A stretch of 64,000 nucleotides of DNA from Phascolarctobacterium_A sp902463975 (GTDB taxonomy: Bacteria > Bacillota > Negativicutes > Acidaminococcales > Acidaminococcaceae). Both the position numbers and the translations under genes were made by a program. Below are positions 8,837-16,283 of the stretch, in pieces. The notes under the pieces are model-generated. The model had not been told where the DNA came from. It saw nothing but the letters and a program-made list of their open reading frames with translations, and made no database searches. The first letter of the stretch is position 1. Every line of letters begins with the position of its first letter. The stretch spans positions 31,510 through 95,509 of the forward strand of contig NZ_CABQHJ010000005.1 in NCBI RefSeq assembly GCF_902463975.1, written 5' to 3'.

Positions 8837-9172
8837 ATGGAAAAACAGTACAGAGTTAATATTACGCATGATGCTTATAGGCAGATGGAAACAATCAGAG
8901 ATTATATAGCTTATGAGCTGATGTCACCGAAAGCTGCCAAAAATCTTTTGGCGACTTTTAGAAAAGAAATTTTGCTTTTACAGTGGACTCCTGGTATGTA
9001 TGCTTTAGTTGAGGAAGCAAATTGCAGAAAAAAAGGTGTGCGTAGATTTCCTGTGAAGAATTTCCTGGTTTATTATTGGATTGATGAATATAATAAATTA
9101 GTGAATGTAATCGCAGTTATTTATGCCAGAAGAGATCAGCTCAAGCAATTAGAGAATCTGGATTTGGAATAA
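8837..9172 (+). CDS. Type II toxin, RelE/ParE superfamily
   Basis: A 111-residue protein with the RelE/ParE layout: an N-terminal helical pair (AYRQMETIRDYIAYEL, then the FRKEILLL helix) followed by the beta-sheet segments VRRFPVKNFLVYYWID and VNVIAVIYARRD. The C-terminal ARRD motif is typical. Whether it cleaves mRNA (RelE) or poisons gyrase (ParE) cannot be told from sequence; the long helical hairpin leans to ParE. It follows the antitoxin by three bases, as expected of one transcript. Codon use is more AT-rich than in the neighbouring housekeeping genes, which suggests acquisition. Confidence 0.85.
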   Translation: MEKQYRVNITHDAYRQMETIRDYIAYELMSPKAAKNLLATFRKEILLLQWTPGMYALVEEANCRKKGVRRFPVKNFLVYYWIDEYNKLVNVIAVIYARRDQLKQLENLDLE

Positions 9173-9189
9173 AATAGAGAGTGACGATC

Positions 9190-10476
9190 ATGGAAAATCT
9201 ATTCGGTAATTTATTTGAAACTGAAAAGCGACAGACAAAGCCTTTGGCTGACCGCATGCGTCCCGAACGCCTCAGCGACTTTGTAGGGCAGGAGAACGCC
9301 GTGGGCGCAGGCAGTCCGTTGCGCCGTATGATTGAGCGTGATGTGCTGCAGTCCGTACTCTTTTACGGACCTCCGGGAACAGGCAAAACAACGCTGGCGA
9401 AGGTCATCGCGCATGTTACCGGCGAAAAGTTTGAAGCCATCAATGCCGTTTCCAGCGGTGTGCCCGAGCTGCGCAAGCTCATCGCCAAGGCGCAGGAGGA
9501 CAGACGCAACGGACGCGGCCGTACTATCGTGTTTATCGACGAGATTCATCGCTTCAACAAGGCGCAGCAGGATGTTCTGCTTCCCTATGTGGAAAACGGA
9601 ACGATAGTGCTCATCGGTGCTACTACCGAAAACCCTTTTTTCGAAATAAATTCGCCGCTGCTTTCGCGTATGAAGGTGGTGCGTTTGGAAAAGCTGCAGG
9701 CACCGCAGATTCAGCAGATTTTGGAACGTGCAATTGCCGACTCGGAGCGTGGTTTTGGCAACAGCTTTAAGGCAGAGCCTGAGGCGCTGAGGATTATTGC
9801 CGATTTTGCAGCAGGTGATGCCCGCAGTGCGCTGAATATTCTGGAACAGGCAGAGTTCATGCTGCCGGAGGAGGGCGAGCGTGTGCTGACGGTGGCAACG
9901 CTGCGCAGCGTTATCGGTACGGCGCTGCAGCGTTACGATAAAAAGGGCGACCAGCATTATGATATCATCAGCGCTTTTATAAAAAGCATGCGCGGCGGCG
10001 ATGCGGATGCAGCGCTGCATTATCTGGCGCGCATGATTGAGGGCGGTGAGGACGTGCGCTTTGTGGCGCGTCGCGTTGTTATCTGCGCGGCGGAGGATGT
10101 AGGCCTGGCGGACCCGCAGGCGTTGGTGGTAGCCAATGCTGCGGCGCAGGCTGCCGATTTTGTAGGCTGGCCTGAGGCGCAGATACCGTTGGCGGAGGCG
10201 GTGTGTTATATTGCCAACGCACCCAAGAGCAACACGGCCTATATGGGCATTGCCAAGGCGCGTGCTGATGTGCGCAGCCGTAACTGCGGCAGTGTGCCTA
10301 AGCATCTGCGTGATGCGCATTATCCCGGTGCCGCCAAGCTGGGGCATGGCGTAGATTATAAATATCCGCATAACTTCCCCGGGGGCTGGGTGGAGCAGCA
10401 GTACCTGCCGGATGAGCTGGTGGGAACGCGCTATTACATTCCCAGCGGTCACGGTCAGGATAAGGGGCGCAGATAA
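9190..10476 (+). CDS. rarA: Replication-associated recombination ATPase RarA (MgsA)
   Basis: A 428-residue AAA+ ATPase related to clamp loaders. It acts at stalled replication forks with SSB. Seen are PLADRMRPERLSDFVGQ at the N terminus, Walker A GPPGTGKTT, Walker B VFIDEIHRFNKAQQD, sensor 1 (GATTENPFFEIN) and the SRMK block. The C-terminal tetramerisation region carries the family signature (GGEDVRFVARRVVICAAEDVGLADP, SNTAYMGI). A GTG nine bases upstream could also start it, but the GAGAGTG there spaces correctly for the ATG at 9190. Confidence 0.94.
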   Translation: MENLFGNLFETEKRQTKPLADRMRPERLSDFVGQENAVGAGSPLRRMIERDVLQSVLFYGPPGTGKTTLAKVIAHVTGEKFEAINAVSSGVPELRKLIAKAQEDRRNGRGRTIVFIDEIHRFNKAQQDVLLPYVENGTIVLIGATTENPFFEINSPLLSRMKVVRLEKLQAPQIQQILERAIADSERGFGNSFKAEPEALRIIADFAAGDARSALNILEQAEFMLPEEGERVLTVATLRSVIGTALQRYDKKGDQHYDIISAFIKSMRGGDADAALHYLARMIEGGEDVRFVARRVVICAAEDVGLADPQALVVANAAAQAADFVGWPEAQIPLAEAVCYIANAPKSNTAYMGIAKARADVRSRNCGSVPKHLRDAHYPGAAKLGHGVDYKYPHNFPGGWVEQQYLPDELVGTRYYIPSGHGQDKGRR

Positions 10477-10491
10477 AAATAACACAATTAG

Positions 10492-10517
10492 AAATTTAAG
10501 CTATACAGCTAAATTTT
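10492..10517 (+). terminator. Possible weak terminator after rarA
   Basis: AAATTTAAGCT and AGCTAAATTT form an AT-rich stem with one bulged base, followed by a few T. The GC content is low for a terminator, so this is tentative. Confidence 0.35.
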
Positions 10518-10609
10518 GCAGAAATTATTTGTGACGTAATCTAGCATTTTTTCTGTTAATAGTGTATACTATACCTATATTATAGACTATTGTATTAGAC
10601 AGAAAGGGT

Positions 10610-11278
10610 GTGAAGATCATAGCTTTAAGCAACAGGCAGAAGCAAATTGCTGAAATTGTACGTCTGGACGGACCTATTACCGGCGAGCATATAGCCGAAA
10701 GGCTGAATGTAACCCGCGCTGCCTTACGCAGTGATCTGGCAATCCTTGTTATGGGCGGTATTCTTGATGCGAGACCGAAGGTTGGTTATTTTTATACCGG
10801 TAAAAATACTTTGGGTATGCTGATGGAAGAAATTTCTGCTATTACTGTGCAGGATCTGCAGTCGGTACCGGTAGCGATTAAACATGACAAGAGCGCCTAC
10901 GAAGCAGTTGTTACCATGTTTCTTGAGGATGTCGGAACGGTGTTCGTGCTGGATGAGGAAGGCATGCTGAACGGCATTTTGTCGCGAAAGGATTTACTGA
11001 AGGCTGCTATCAATAATAATGATTTGCGTGATATTCCCGTGGTCATGGTGATGACGCCGATTTCCAAAATCATTGTAGCTACTCCGGATGAGCCTGCCGC
11101 TTCGGCAGCTCGCAGACTGATTGACAATGAAATCGACTGTCTGCCGGTAGTAAAAATCATTGATGAAAAGAAGCGCATGTATCAGGTGCTGGGACGTATC
11201 ACAAAAACTAATTTTACTCGTCTGCTGGTAGATCTGGCTGAGGGTAAGGGGGGTAATTATCATAATAACGAAGCTTAA
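10610..11278 (+). CDS. CcpN-like HTH repressor with two CBS domains
   Basis: A 222-residue regulator with an N-terminal winged helix-turn-helix (NRQKQIAEIVRLDGPITGEH, about residues 7-60) and two CBS domains (about 80-135 and 145-205) that bind adenine nucleotides in this family. It matches Bacillus CcpN (ITGEHIAE, LTRA/VTRA, RPKVGYFYTGK), a repressor of gluconeogenic genes. Its partner YqfL/PPDK regulator follows directly and overlaps it. The start is uncertain. The GTG at 10610 overlaps the best ribosome site (AGAAAGGG) with no spacing, and the next codons at proper distance are ATC and ATA. The promoter region holds the inverted repeat ATAGTGTATACTAT (10559-10572). Confidence 0.88.
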   Translation: MKIIALSNRQKQIAEIVRLDGPITGEHIAERLNVTRAALRSDLAILVMGGILDARPKVGYFYTGKNTLGMLMEEISAITVQDLQSVPVAIKHDKSAYEAVVTMFLEDVGTVFVLDEEGMLNGILSRKDLLKAAINNNDLRDIPVVMVMTPISKIIVATPDEPAASAARRLIDNEIDCLPVVKIIDEKKRMYQVLGRITKTNFTRLLVDLAEGKGGNYHNNEA

Positions 11279-12095
11279 TCCGGTTATTTATGCTGTATCT
11301 GACTCTATTGGTGAAACTGCGGAGTCCGTAGTTAAGGCAACTACCAGTCAGTTCGTAGAAGAAAAATTTGATGTTATCCGTGTTCCTTACGTTAAAGACA
11401 AGGAACAGATTGATAAAATTGTAGAAGAGGCTGCAGCTAATCATGCGGTTATCTGCTACACAATCGTATCGCCGGAGCTGCGCGAGCATATGGCGGACAA
11501 GGCTATGAGCAGTGATGTTGAGGTAGTCGATGTTTTGGGACCAATGCTGAAATCCATTGAAAAGTCTACCGGTCTGCTGCCGAAAAATCAGGCTGGCCTG
11601 ATTCACTCTCTGGACCACGAATACTTCAAGCGTGTTGAGGCTGTGGAATTTGCTGTTAAATACGATGATGGCAAAAATCCTTTGGGCCTGCTGAAGGCGG
11701 ACGTTGTTATTATCGGCGTTTCCCGTACCTCCAAAACACCGCTGAGCATGTATCTGGCACACAAGCAGATTAAGGTTGCCAACGTGCCGCTGGTACCGGA
11801 GCTGGCTCCGCCTGAAGAGCTCTTCAAGGTGCCTCCGTATAAGATTATCGGCCTGTTGATTGACCCGTTCAAGCTGAACGAAATCCGCAGCGAGCGCCTG
11901 AAAACCATGGGCCTGTCCGATACTGCAACCTATGCCGATATGAAGCGTATTGATGATGAGCTGGCTTACGCTAAGGGCATTATGCGCCGTCTGCACTGCC
12001 AGATTATCAACGTTTCCAACCGTGCGATTGAAGAAACCGCCGGCATTATCATGGAGTATGTGCGCAAGAACAAGGAACGCCATCACGAAAACTAA
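11259..12095 (+). CDS. ppsR: Pyruvate, phosphate dikinase regulatory protein (kinase/phosphorylase)
   Basis: This bifunctional ADP-dependent kinase and Pi-dependent phosphorylase switches pyruvate phosphate dikinase or PEP synthase off and on. Visible are the N-terminal NPVIYAVSDSIGETAE and the P-loop GVSRTSKTPLS followed by the PLVPELAPPEELF block. The full frame starts before residue 1 of any ATG-initiated form: between the in-frame stop at 11229 and NPVIYAVSDS there is no ATG, GTG or TTG. Conserved sequence therefore begins at ATC 11259 or ATA 11262, 5-8 bases after TAAGGGGGG, overlapping the ccpN-like gene. The 278 residues fit the family (about 270). Confidence 0.9.
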   Translation: MIITKLNPVIYAVSDSIGETAESVVKATTSQFVEEKFDVIRVPYVKDKEQIDKIVEEAAANHAVICYTIVSPELREHMADKAMSSDVEVVDVLGPMLKSIEKSTGLLPKNQAGLIHSLDHEYFKRVEAVEFAVKYDDGKNPLGLLKADVVIIGVSRTSKTPLSMYLAHKQIKVANVPLVPELAPPEELFKVPPYKIIGLLIDPFKLNEIRSERLKTMGLSDTATYADMKRIDDELAYAKGIMRRLHCQIINVSNRAIEETAGIIMEYVRKNKERHHEN

Positions 12096-12138
12096 ATCAG
12101 TGTAGCTCTGAGCTGCTGTTGCAGTGAGTCAGAAAGTA

Positions 12139-12179
12139 AACGGCCATTGGCAGCAAAGCGTCTGCCGGTGGCCGTTTTT
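12139..12179 (+). terminator. Rho-independent terminator after ppsR
   Basis: A 15-bp stem with two G-U pairs (AACGGCCATTGGCAG with its partner) has an 8-base loop and ends in a T tract. Confidence 0.9.
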
Positions 12180-12209
12180 GGATAAAGAGGGTTGAAGGAG
12201 GTTGCCTTA

Positions 12210-12500
12210 GTGCACAGATACGTTTTTCATATTCCCTGCGCTGTTTATGAGAACGGTGCTTTGAAGTCTGCTCCGTGGCAGCAGGTGATAGATGAGTTTG
12301 CTGAGGTGCTGTATAAGCATACGGACGGCTTTTTCGTGCAAGATGCCGTGGGCTATTATAAGGGACGCTGCTATGCGGAAAAGCTGCTGGTGGCCTATAC
12401 CGCTGCCGATATAACAGATGATTTTGTGCGTATTGCCCGCATTTTAGAGCAGGAATGCTATGCCTACGAGCGTGACGGTGAGCTTTTTATCGCTAAGTGA
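12210..12500 (+). CDS. Uncharacterised 96-residue protein
   Basis: I do not recognise this protein with confidence. A TTG start at 12192 is possible, but AAGGAGG (12195-12201) lies inside that extension and points to the GTG at 12210. The product (HRYVFHIPCAVYENGAL) is compact and soluble, with alternating strand and helix and no signal or membrane segment. The order of elements vaguely recalls small DUF3574-like ferredoxin-fold proteins, but this is only an impression. It is flanked by a terminator upstream and the mutS2 promoter downstream, so it is probably monocistronic, without a promoter I can define. Confidence 0.6.
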   Translation: MHRYVFHIPCAVYENGALKSAPWQQVIDEFAEVLYKHTDGFFVQDAVGYYKGRCYAEKLLVAYTAADITDDFVRIARILEQECYAYERDGELFIAK

Positions 12501-12588
12501 TGCCTGCACTTTTAACGGATTGCGTTTTTATGCAGCCTCGGTAAGAGGGAATAGCTGTTGCAGGCAGTAGCACAAAGCTTTGCAAATA

Positions 12589-12597
12589 TGCTATAAT
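12589..12597 (+). promoter_or_regulatory. Extended -10 promoter of mutS2
   Basis: TGCTATAAT is a perfect extended -10 element 38 bases before the mutS2 ATG. No good -35 is seen, as is allowed for this promoter class. Confidence 0.6.
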
Positions 12598-12634
12598 AAT
12601 ATATTATGATTTAGATTTAGAGGTGCAAAAAACT

Positions 12635-15016
12635 ATGGCACGCTTTGCTGTAAAGACATTAGAATTTGATAAAGTAAAAAATATGCTGGCCTCCAAGGCC
12701 GCAACCTTTTTAGGCAAGCAGGCAATAATTTCCCTGCAGATTGAAAGTGAATTCAGTAAGGTTAAGCGCCTGCAGGAGGAAACTGCGGAAGCACTGCGCA
12801 TTTTGGATGAAGGCAGACGTTTCCCTTTCGGCGGTGCGTTTAATATTACGGCAGACGTGAAGCGTGCGGAGCTTGGCAGTGTGCTGGAGCCGGAGGAGCT
12901 GCAGCATATCCAGACAACGGTGCAGGCCTTTGCTTCGATGAAGGATTTCACTGCAGAAAATGCGGAAACAGCGCCTAATTTGGCTGAATATGGTGCGGAG
13001 CTGACGCAGTTCAGCCGTTTGGAAAAGCAGATTGGCAGTGCGATTGACGAGCATGGCGAAATTAAGGACAACGCTTCACCGAAGCTTGGCGGTCTGCGTA
13101 CTGCGATTCAGATTGCAAAAAACCGCGTGAAGGAAAAGCTCGACAGCATTCTGCATGACCCCAATAACCAGAAGTATTTCATGGATAATATCGTGACGAT
13201 GCGCGGTGACCGCTATGTTATCCCTGTAAAGCAGGAATATAAGATGAACTTCCCCGGCATTGTGCATGACCAGAGCGGTACTGGTGCAACGCTGTTTATC
13301 GAGCCGCTGGCTGTTGTCAACCTGAACAATGATATCAAGCGTTATGTTGCGGAGGAGCACGAGGAAATCGAGCGTATTCTGCGTCAGCTTACGCAGAACG
13401 TGGGCGCGGAGGCGAAGGCGTTGCTGGCTTCGCTGGAAATCTTTACTACGCTGGACGTTATCTGTGCCAGAGCTTTACTGGCGCAGGAGCAGCATGCGGT
13501 ACGCCCGATGCTGGTGCTGAGCGGAGGTGTGGAAATTGCGCAGGGACGTCACCCGCTGCTGCCGAAGGATACGGTGGTGCCTTTGGACGTACAGCTGGGC
13601 GATAAATTCACCATGCTGCTGATTACCGGCCCCAACACCGGCGGTAAAACGGTAGCACTAAAGGCTGTAGGCCTCTTTGCGCTGATGGCGCAAATCGGTC
13701 TGTTTATCCCTGCAAGCAGTGCCAAGCTGCCGGTGTTCCGCGCAGTTTATGCGGATATCGGCGATGAGCAGAGCATTGAGCAGAGCCTGTCAACCTTCTC
13801 TGCCCATATGACGAATTTAATCAGCATTTTAAACGAGGTTAAAGCAGGAGATTTGGTGCTGATTGACGAAATCTGTGCCGGTACGGACCCGAACGAGGGC
13901 GCTGCGCTGGCTATGGCGATGCTGGAGCACCTGCATGAGCAGGGCGTGCTGACGATGGTAACAACCCACTACAGTGAGCTGAAAACCTTTGCCTATGGTC
14001 ACGAGGGCATGGAAAATGCCAGCGTGGAGTTTGACCCTGTATCACTGCGTCCTACCTATCGCTTGCTGATGGGCGTGCCGGGAAGCAGTAATGCCTTCAA
14101 CATCAGCCGCCGTCTGGGCCTGGCTGAGGATATTATCCAAAATGCCGGCGAGCTGCTGAACCAGGAGCATGTGCATATGGAAAATGTACTGCAGGAGCTG
14201 GACAGCGAACGTCGCCGTTATGAAAGCGGCAGCAAGGAGATTGAGGACCTGCGCCGTGAAAGCGAGCAGCTGCGTAACGCGCTGGCGTACTCCAAGAGCG
14301 AGTTTGAGCGCCGTAAGAATGAAATGCTGCGCAAGGCGCGTGAGCAGGCGGACGAAATCTACCGCCGCAGCCGCCGTGAATCCGAAGCAGTGCTGAAGGA
14401 GCTGCGCTCCATGAAGGCTGACTTCGATACGAAGCGCCTGGAGCAGGCGGCCGAAGAGGCGCGCAAGAAGCTCAACAAGACATTGAGCGAGGACGCACCG
14501 TTGCCGGAGGGCGCACCGTTATCTGCCAAGACGGCCAAGAAGGGCCTGAATGTCTTTGTTGTTTCCTTAGGAAAGAATGGTGTTATTACCGATGTCAACG
14601 GCAACGATGTAACAGTGCAGGTTGGTATCCTGAAAATGACTGTGCCGGCAAAAAAATGCCTGCTGACCAAGGCACAGCCTGCGCATACCGATGCTGCGCC
14701 TAAAAAGCGCAAGGGCTTCAGCAAGAATGCTGCTGCCAATTACGCACACCAGATGTTCATTGCCAAATCAGGCAGTGCCAAACAGGAAATTGATTTGCGC
14801 GGGATGACGCTGGATGAAGCAATTCCCGTTGTAGATAAAGCTATTGATGATGCACTGATTGCCGGTATCGGCCAGCTGCGACTCATCCATGGCAAGGGAA
14901 CCGGTGCCTTGCGCGCCGGACTGACAGCGTATCTGTCGACCAACCGCTTTGTCAAGAAGCTGGAAACGGCAGCGCTGGAGGCCGGTGGCAGTGGCGCTAC
15001 GGTAATTGATTTGTAA
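12635..15016 (+). CDS. mutS2: Endonuclease MutS2
   Basis: A 793-residue MutS-like ATPase without the mismatch-recognition domain. In Firmicutes it suppresses homologous recombination and also rescues collided ribosomes (also called RqcU). Seen are the N-terminal lever/clamp helices (EFDKVKNMLASKA), Walker A TGPNTGGKTVALK, Walker B VLIDEICAGTDPNEG, THYSELK and a charged coiled coil (about 510-625). A KOW-like strand region follows, then the C-terminal Smr nuclease domain (EIDLRGMTLDEA, IHGKGTGALR). A GTG four codons upstream overlaps the ribosome site GAGGTG, so the ATG at 12635 is preferred. Confidence 0.96.
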   Translation: MARFAVKTLEFDKVKNMLASKAATFLGKQAIISLQIESEFSKVKRLQEETAEALRILDEGRRFPFGGAFNITADVKRAELGSVLEPEELQHIQTTVQAFASMKDFTAENAETAPNLAEYGAELTQFSRLEKQIGSAIDEHGEIKDNASPKLGGLRTAIQIAKNRVKEKLDSILHDPNNQKYFMDNIVTMRGDRYVIPVKQEYKMNFPGIVHDQSGTGATLFIEPLAVVNLNNDIKRYVAEEHEEIERILRQLTQNVGAEAKALLASLEIFTTLDVICARALLAQEQHAVRPMLVLSGGVEIAQGRHPLLPKDTVVPLDVQLGDKFTMLLITGPNTGGKTVALKAVGLFALMAQIGLFIPASSAKLPVFRAVYADIGDEQSIEQSLSTFSAHMTNLISILNEVKAGDLVLIDEICAGTDPNEGAALAMAMLEHLHEQGVLTMVTTHYSELKTFAYGHEGMENASVEFDPVSLRPTYRLLMGVPGSSNAFNISRRLGLAEDIIQNAGELLNQEHVHMENVLQELDSERRRYESGSKEIEDLRRESEQLRNALAYSKSEFERRKNEMLRKAREQADEIYRRSRRESEAVLKELRSMKADFDTKRLEQAAEEARKKLNKTLSEDAPLPEGAPLSAKTAKKGLNVFVVSLGKNGVITDVNGNDVTVQVGILKMTVPAKKCLLTKAQPAHTDAAPKKRKGFSKNAAANYAHQMFIAKSGSAKQEIDLRGMTLDEAIPVVDKAIDDALIAGIGQLRLIHGKGTGALRAGLTAYLSTNRFVKKLETAALEAGGSGATVIDL

Positions 15017-15037
15017 TTTTGAAAGGAGTAGTTAACT

Positions 15038-16282
15038 ATGACTATGAGTATTGCTGCAAAACACGCTAAGGGTAAATCTGCCCAAGATAAAATTTTCGGT
15101 GCTAACGCTGCTGCTGTGGCAGCAGCTGCCAAATACGGCAAGGATGCCGTTACCAACGCTACCATCGGCGCTATTTTAGACGAGGATGAAAAGCTCGTCT
15201 GCCTGCCGACTGTAGAGGAGGTTTTCCGCGGTCTTTCCACCAACGAAATGATTGCTTACGCACCTATCAGCGGTCTGCCTGAATATCTGGACTGTGTTCT
15301 GACTGCTGCCTTCGGCAACTCCCGTCCGGAAGGCTACATTTCTGCAGTTGCAACCGCAGGCGGCACCGGTGCTATCCACCATGCTATCTGGAACTACACC
15401 GATAACGGTGACACCGTGCTCTGCTCCGACTGGTATTGGGGCGCTTACAAAGTACTGTGCCAGGATATGGGCCGTAATTTTACCACCTATAAAATGCTGG
15501 ATGAAAACAATAAGTTCAACCTGCCTGCTTTGAAGGAAAAGGTTGACGAGCTGCTTGCTAAGCAGGATAACCTGCTGTATCTGCTGAATACTCCTGCACA
15601 CAATCCTACCGGCTACAGCCTGAGCAGTGAGGATATGGACGGCGTGCTGGCAATTCTGAAGGAAGCTGCCGTACCGGGCAAAAATATCGTTTTCTTCCTG
15701 GACGTTGCTTACATTGATTATGCAGGCGAAAAAGAAGAAGTACGCAAAATCTTTAAAAAGCTTTCCGGTCTGCCTGCCAACATTCTTTGCATTGTCGGCT
15801 ACAGCATGTCCAAAGGCTTCACCATGTACGGTCAGCGTACCGGCGCTATGATCGGCGTTTCCTCCGACAAGAGCGTTATCGACGAGTTTGCTGCTATTAA
15901 CCAATACACCAGCCGCGCAACCTGGTCCAACATCAACCGTCCGGCAATGCGCACTCTGGCAACCATCTACAGCGATCCCGAGCTGCTGGCAAAGGTTTGC
16001 GCTGAACGTGATTACTATTATCAGATGATTAAAGCCCGTGCCGACTTGTTCACTAAGGAAGCGGAAGAATGCGGTCTGCCGATGCTGCCGTACGTAGCAG
16101 GCTTTTTCCTGTCTATTCCTGCTAAAAACCCGGACGCAATCTGCGACAAGCTGCATGAGGACAACATTTTTGCAGTTCCTCTGGCTGCAGGCGTACGCAT
16201 CGCTGTCTGCGCCGTACCTCTGAAGAAAATCAAGGGTATGGCTGCTAAGGTCAACGCTGCAATGCAAGCCGTTGGCGAATAA
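15038..16282 (+). CDS. PLP-dependent class I/II aminotransferase
   Basis: A 414-residue fold-type I aminotransferase. The PLP lysine lies in SMSKGFTMYGQRTGA, the cofactor-ring stacking region in AVATAGGTGAIHHAI, the NTPAHNPTGYSL loop holds the conserved asparagine, and the aspartate is in FFLDVAYIDY. The SKGFTMYGQRTG signature and the tyrosine-rich active site resemble aspartate/aromatic aminotransferases of the type found in anaerobes. The amino donor and acceptor are not predictable. The ribosome site AAAGGAG precedes the ATG. It lies 21 bases after mutS2 and one base before the kinase gene, so they are probably cotranscribed. Confidence 0.9.
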   Translation: MTMSIAAKHAKGKSAQDKIFGANAAAVAAAAKYGKDAVTNATIGAILDEDEKLVCLPTVEEVFRGLSTNEMIAYAPISGLPEYLDCVLTAAFGNSRPEGYISAVATAGGTGAIHHAIWNYTDNGDTVLCSDWYWGAYKVLCQDMGRNFTTYKMLDENNKFNLPALKEKVDELLAKQDNLLYLLNTPAHNPTGYSLSSEDMDGVLAILKEAAVPGKNIVFFLDVAYIDYAGEKEEVRKIFKKLSGLPANILCIVGYSMSKGFTMYGQRTGAMIGVSSDKSVIDEFAAINQYTSRATWSNINRPAMRTLATIYSDPELLAKVCAERDYYYQMIKARADLFTKEAEECGLPMLPYVAGFFLSIPAKNPDAICDKLHEDNIFAVPLAAGVRIAVCAVPLKKIKGMAAKVNAAMQAVGE

Positions 16283-16283
16283 A

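Noticed and set aside
10559..10572. ATAGTGTATACTAT as a CcpN autoregulatory operator
   Set aside because: It is an inverted repeat, but it does not match the Bacillus CcpN site as I know it, so I only mention it in the gene entry.
11490..12095. Shorter ppsR starting at the first ATG
   Set aside because: It would remove the conserved NPVIYAVSDSIGETAE region; the family needs the longer form with a rare start codon.
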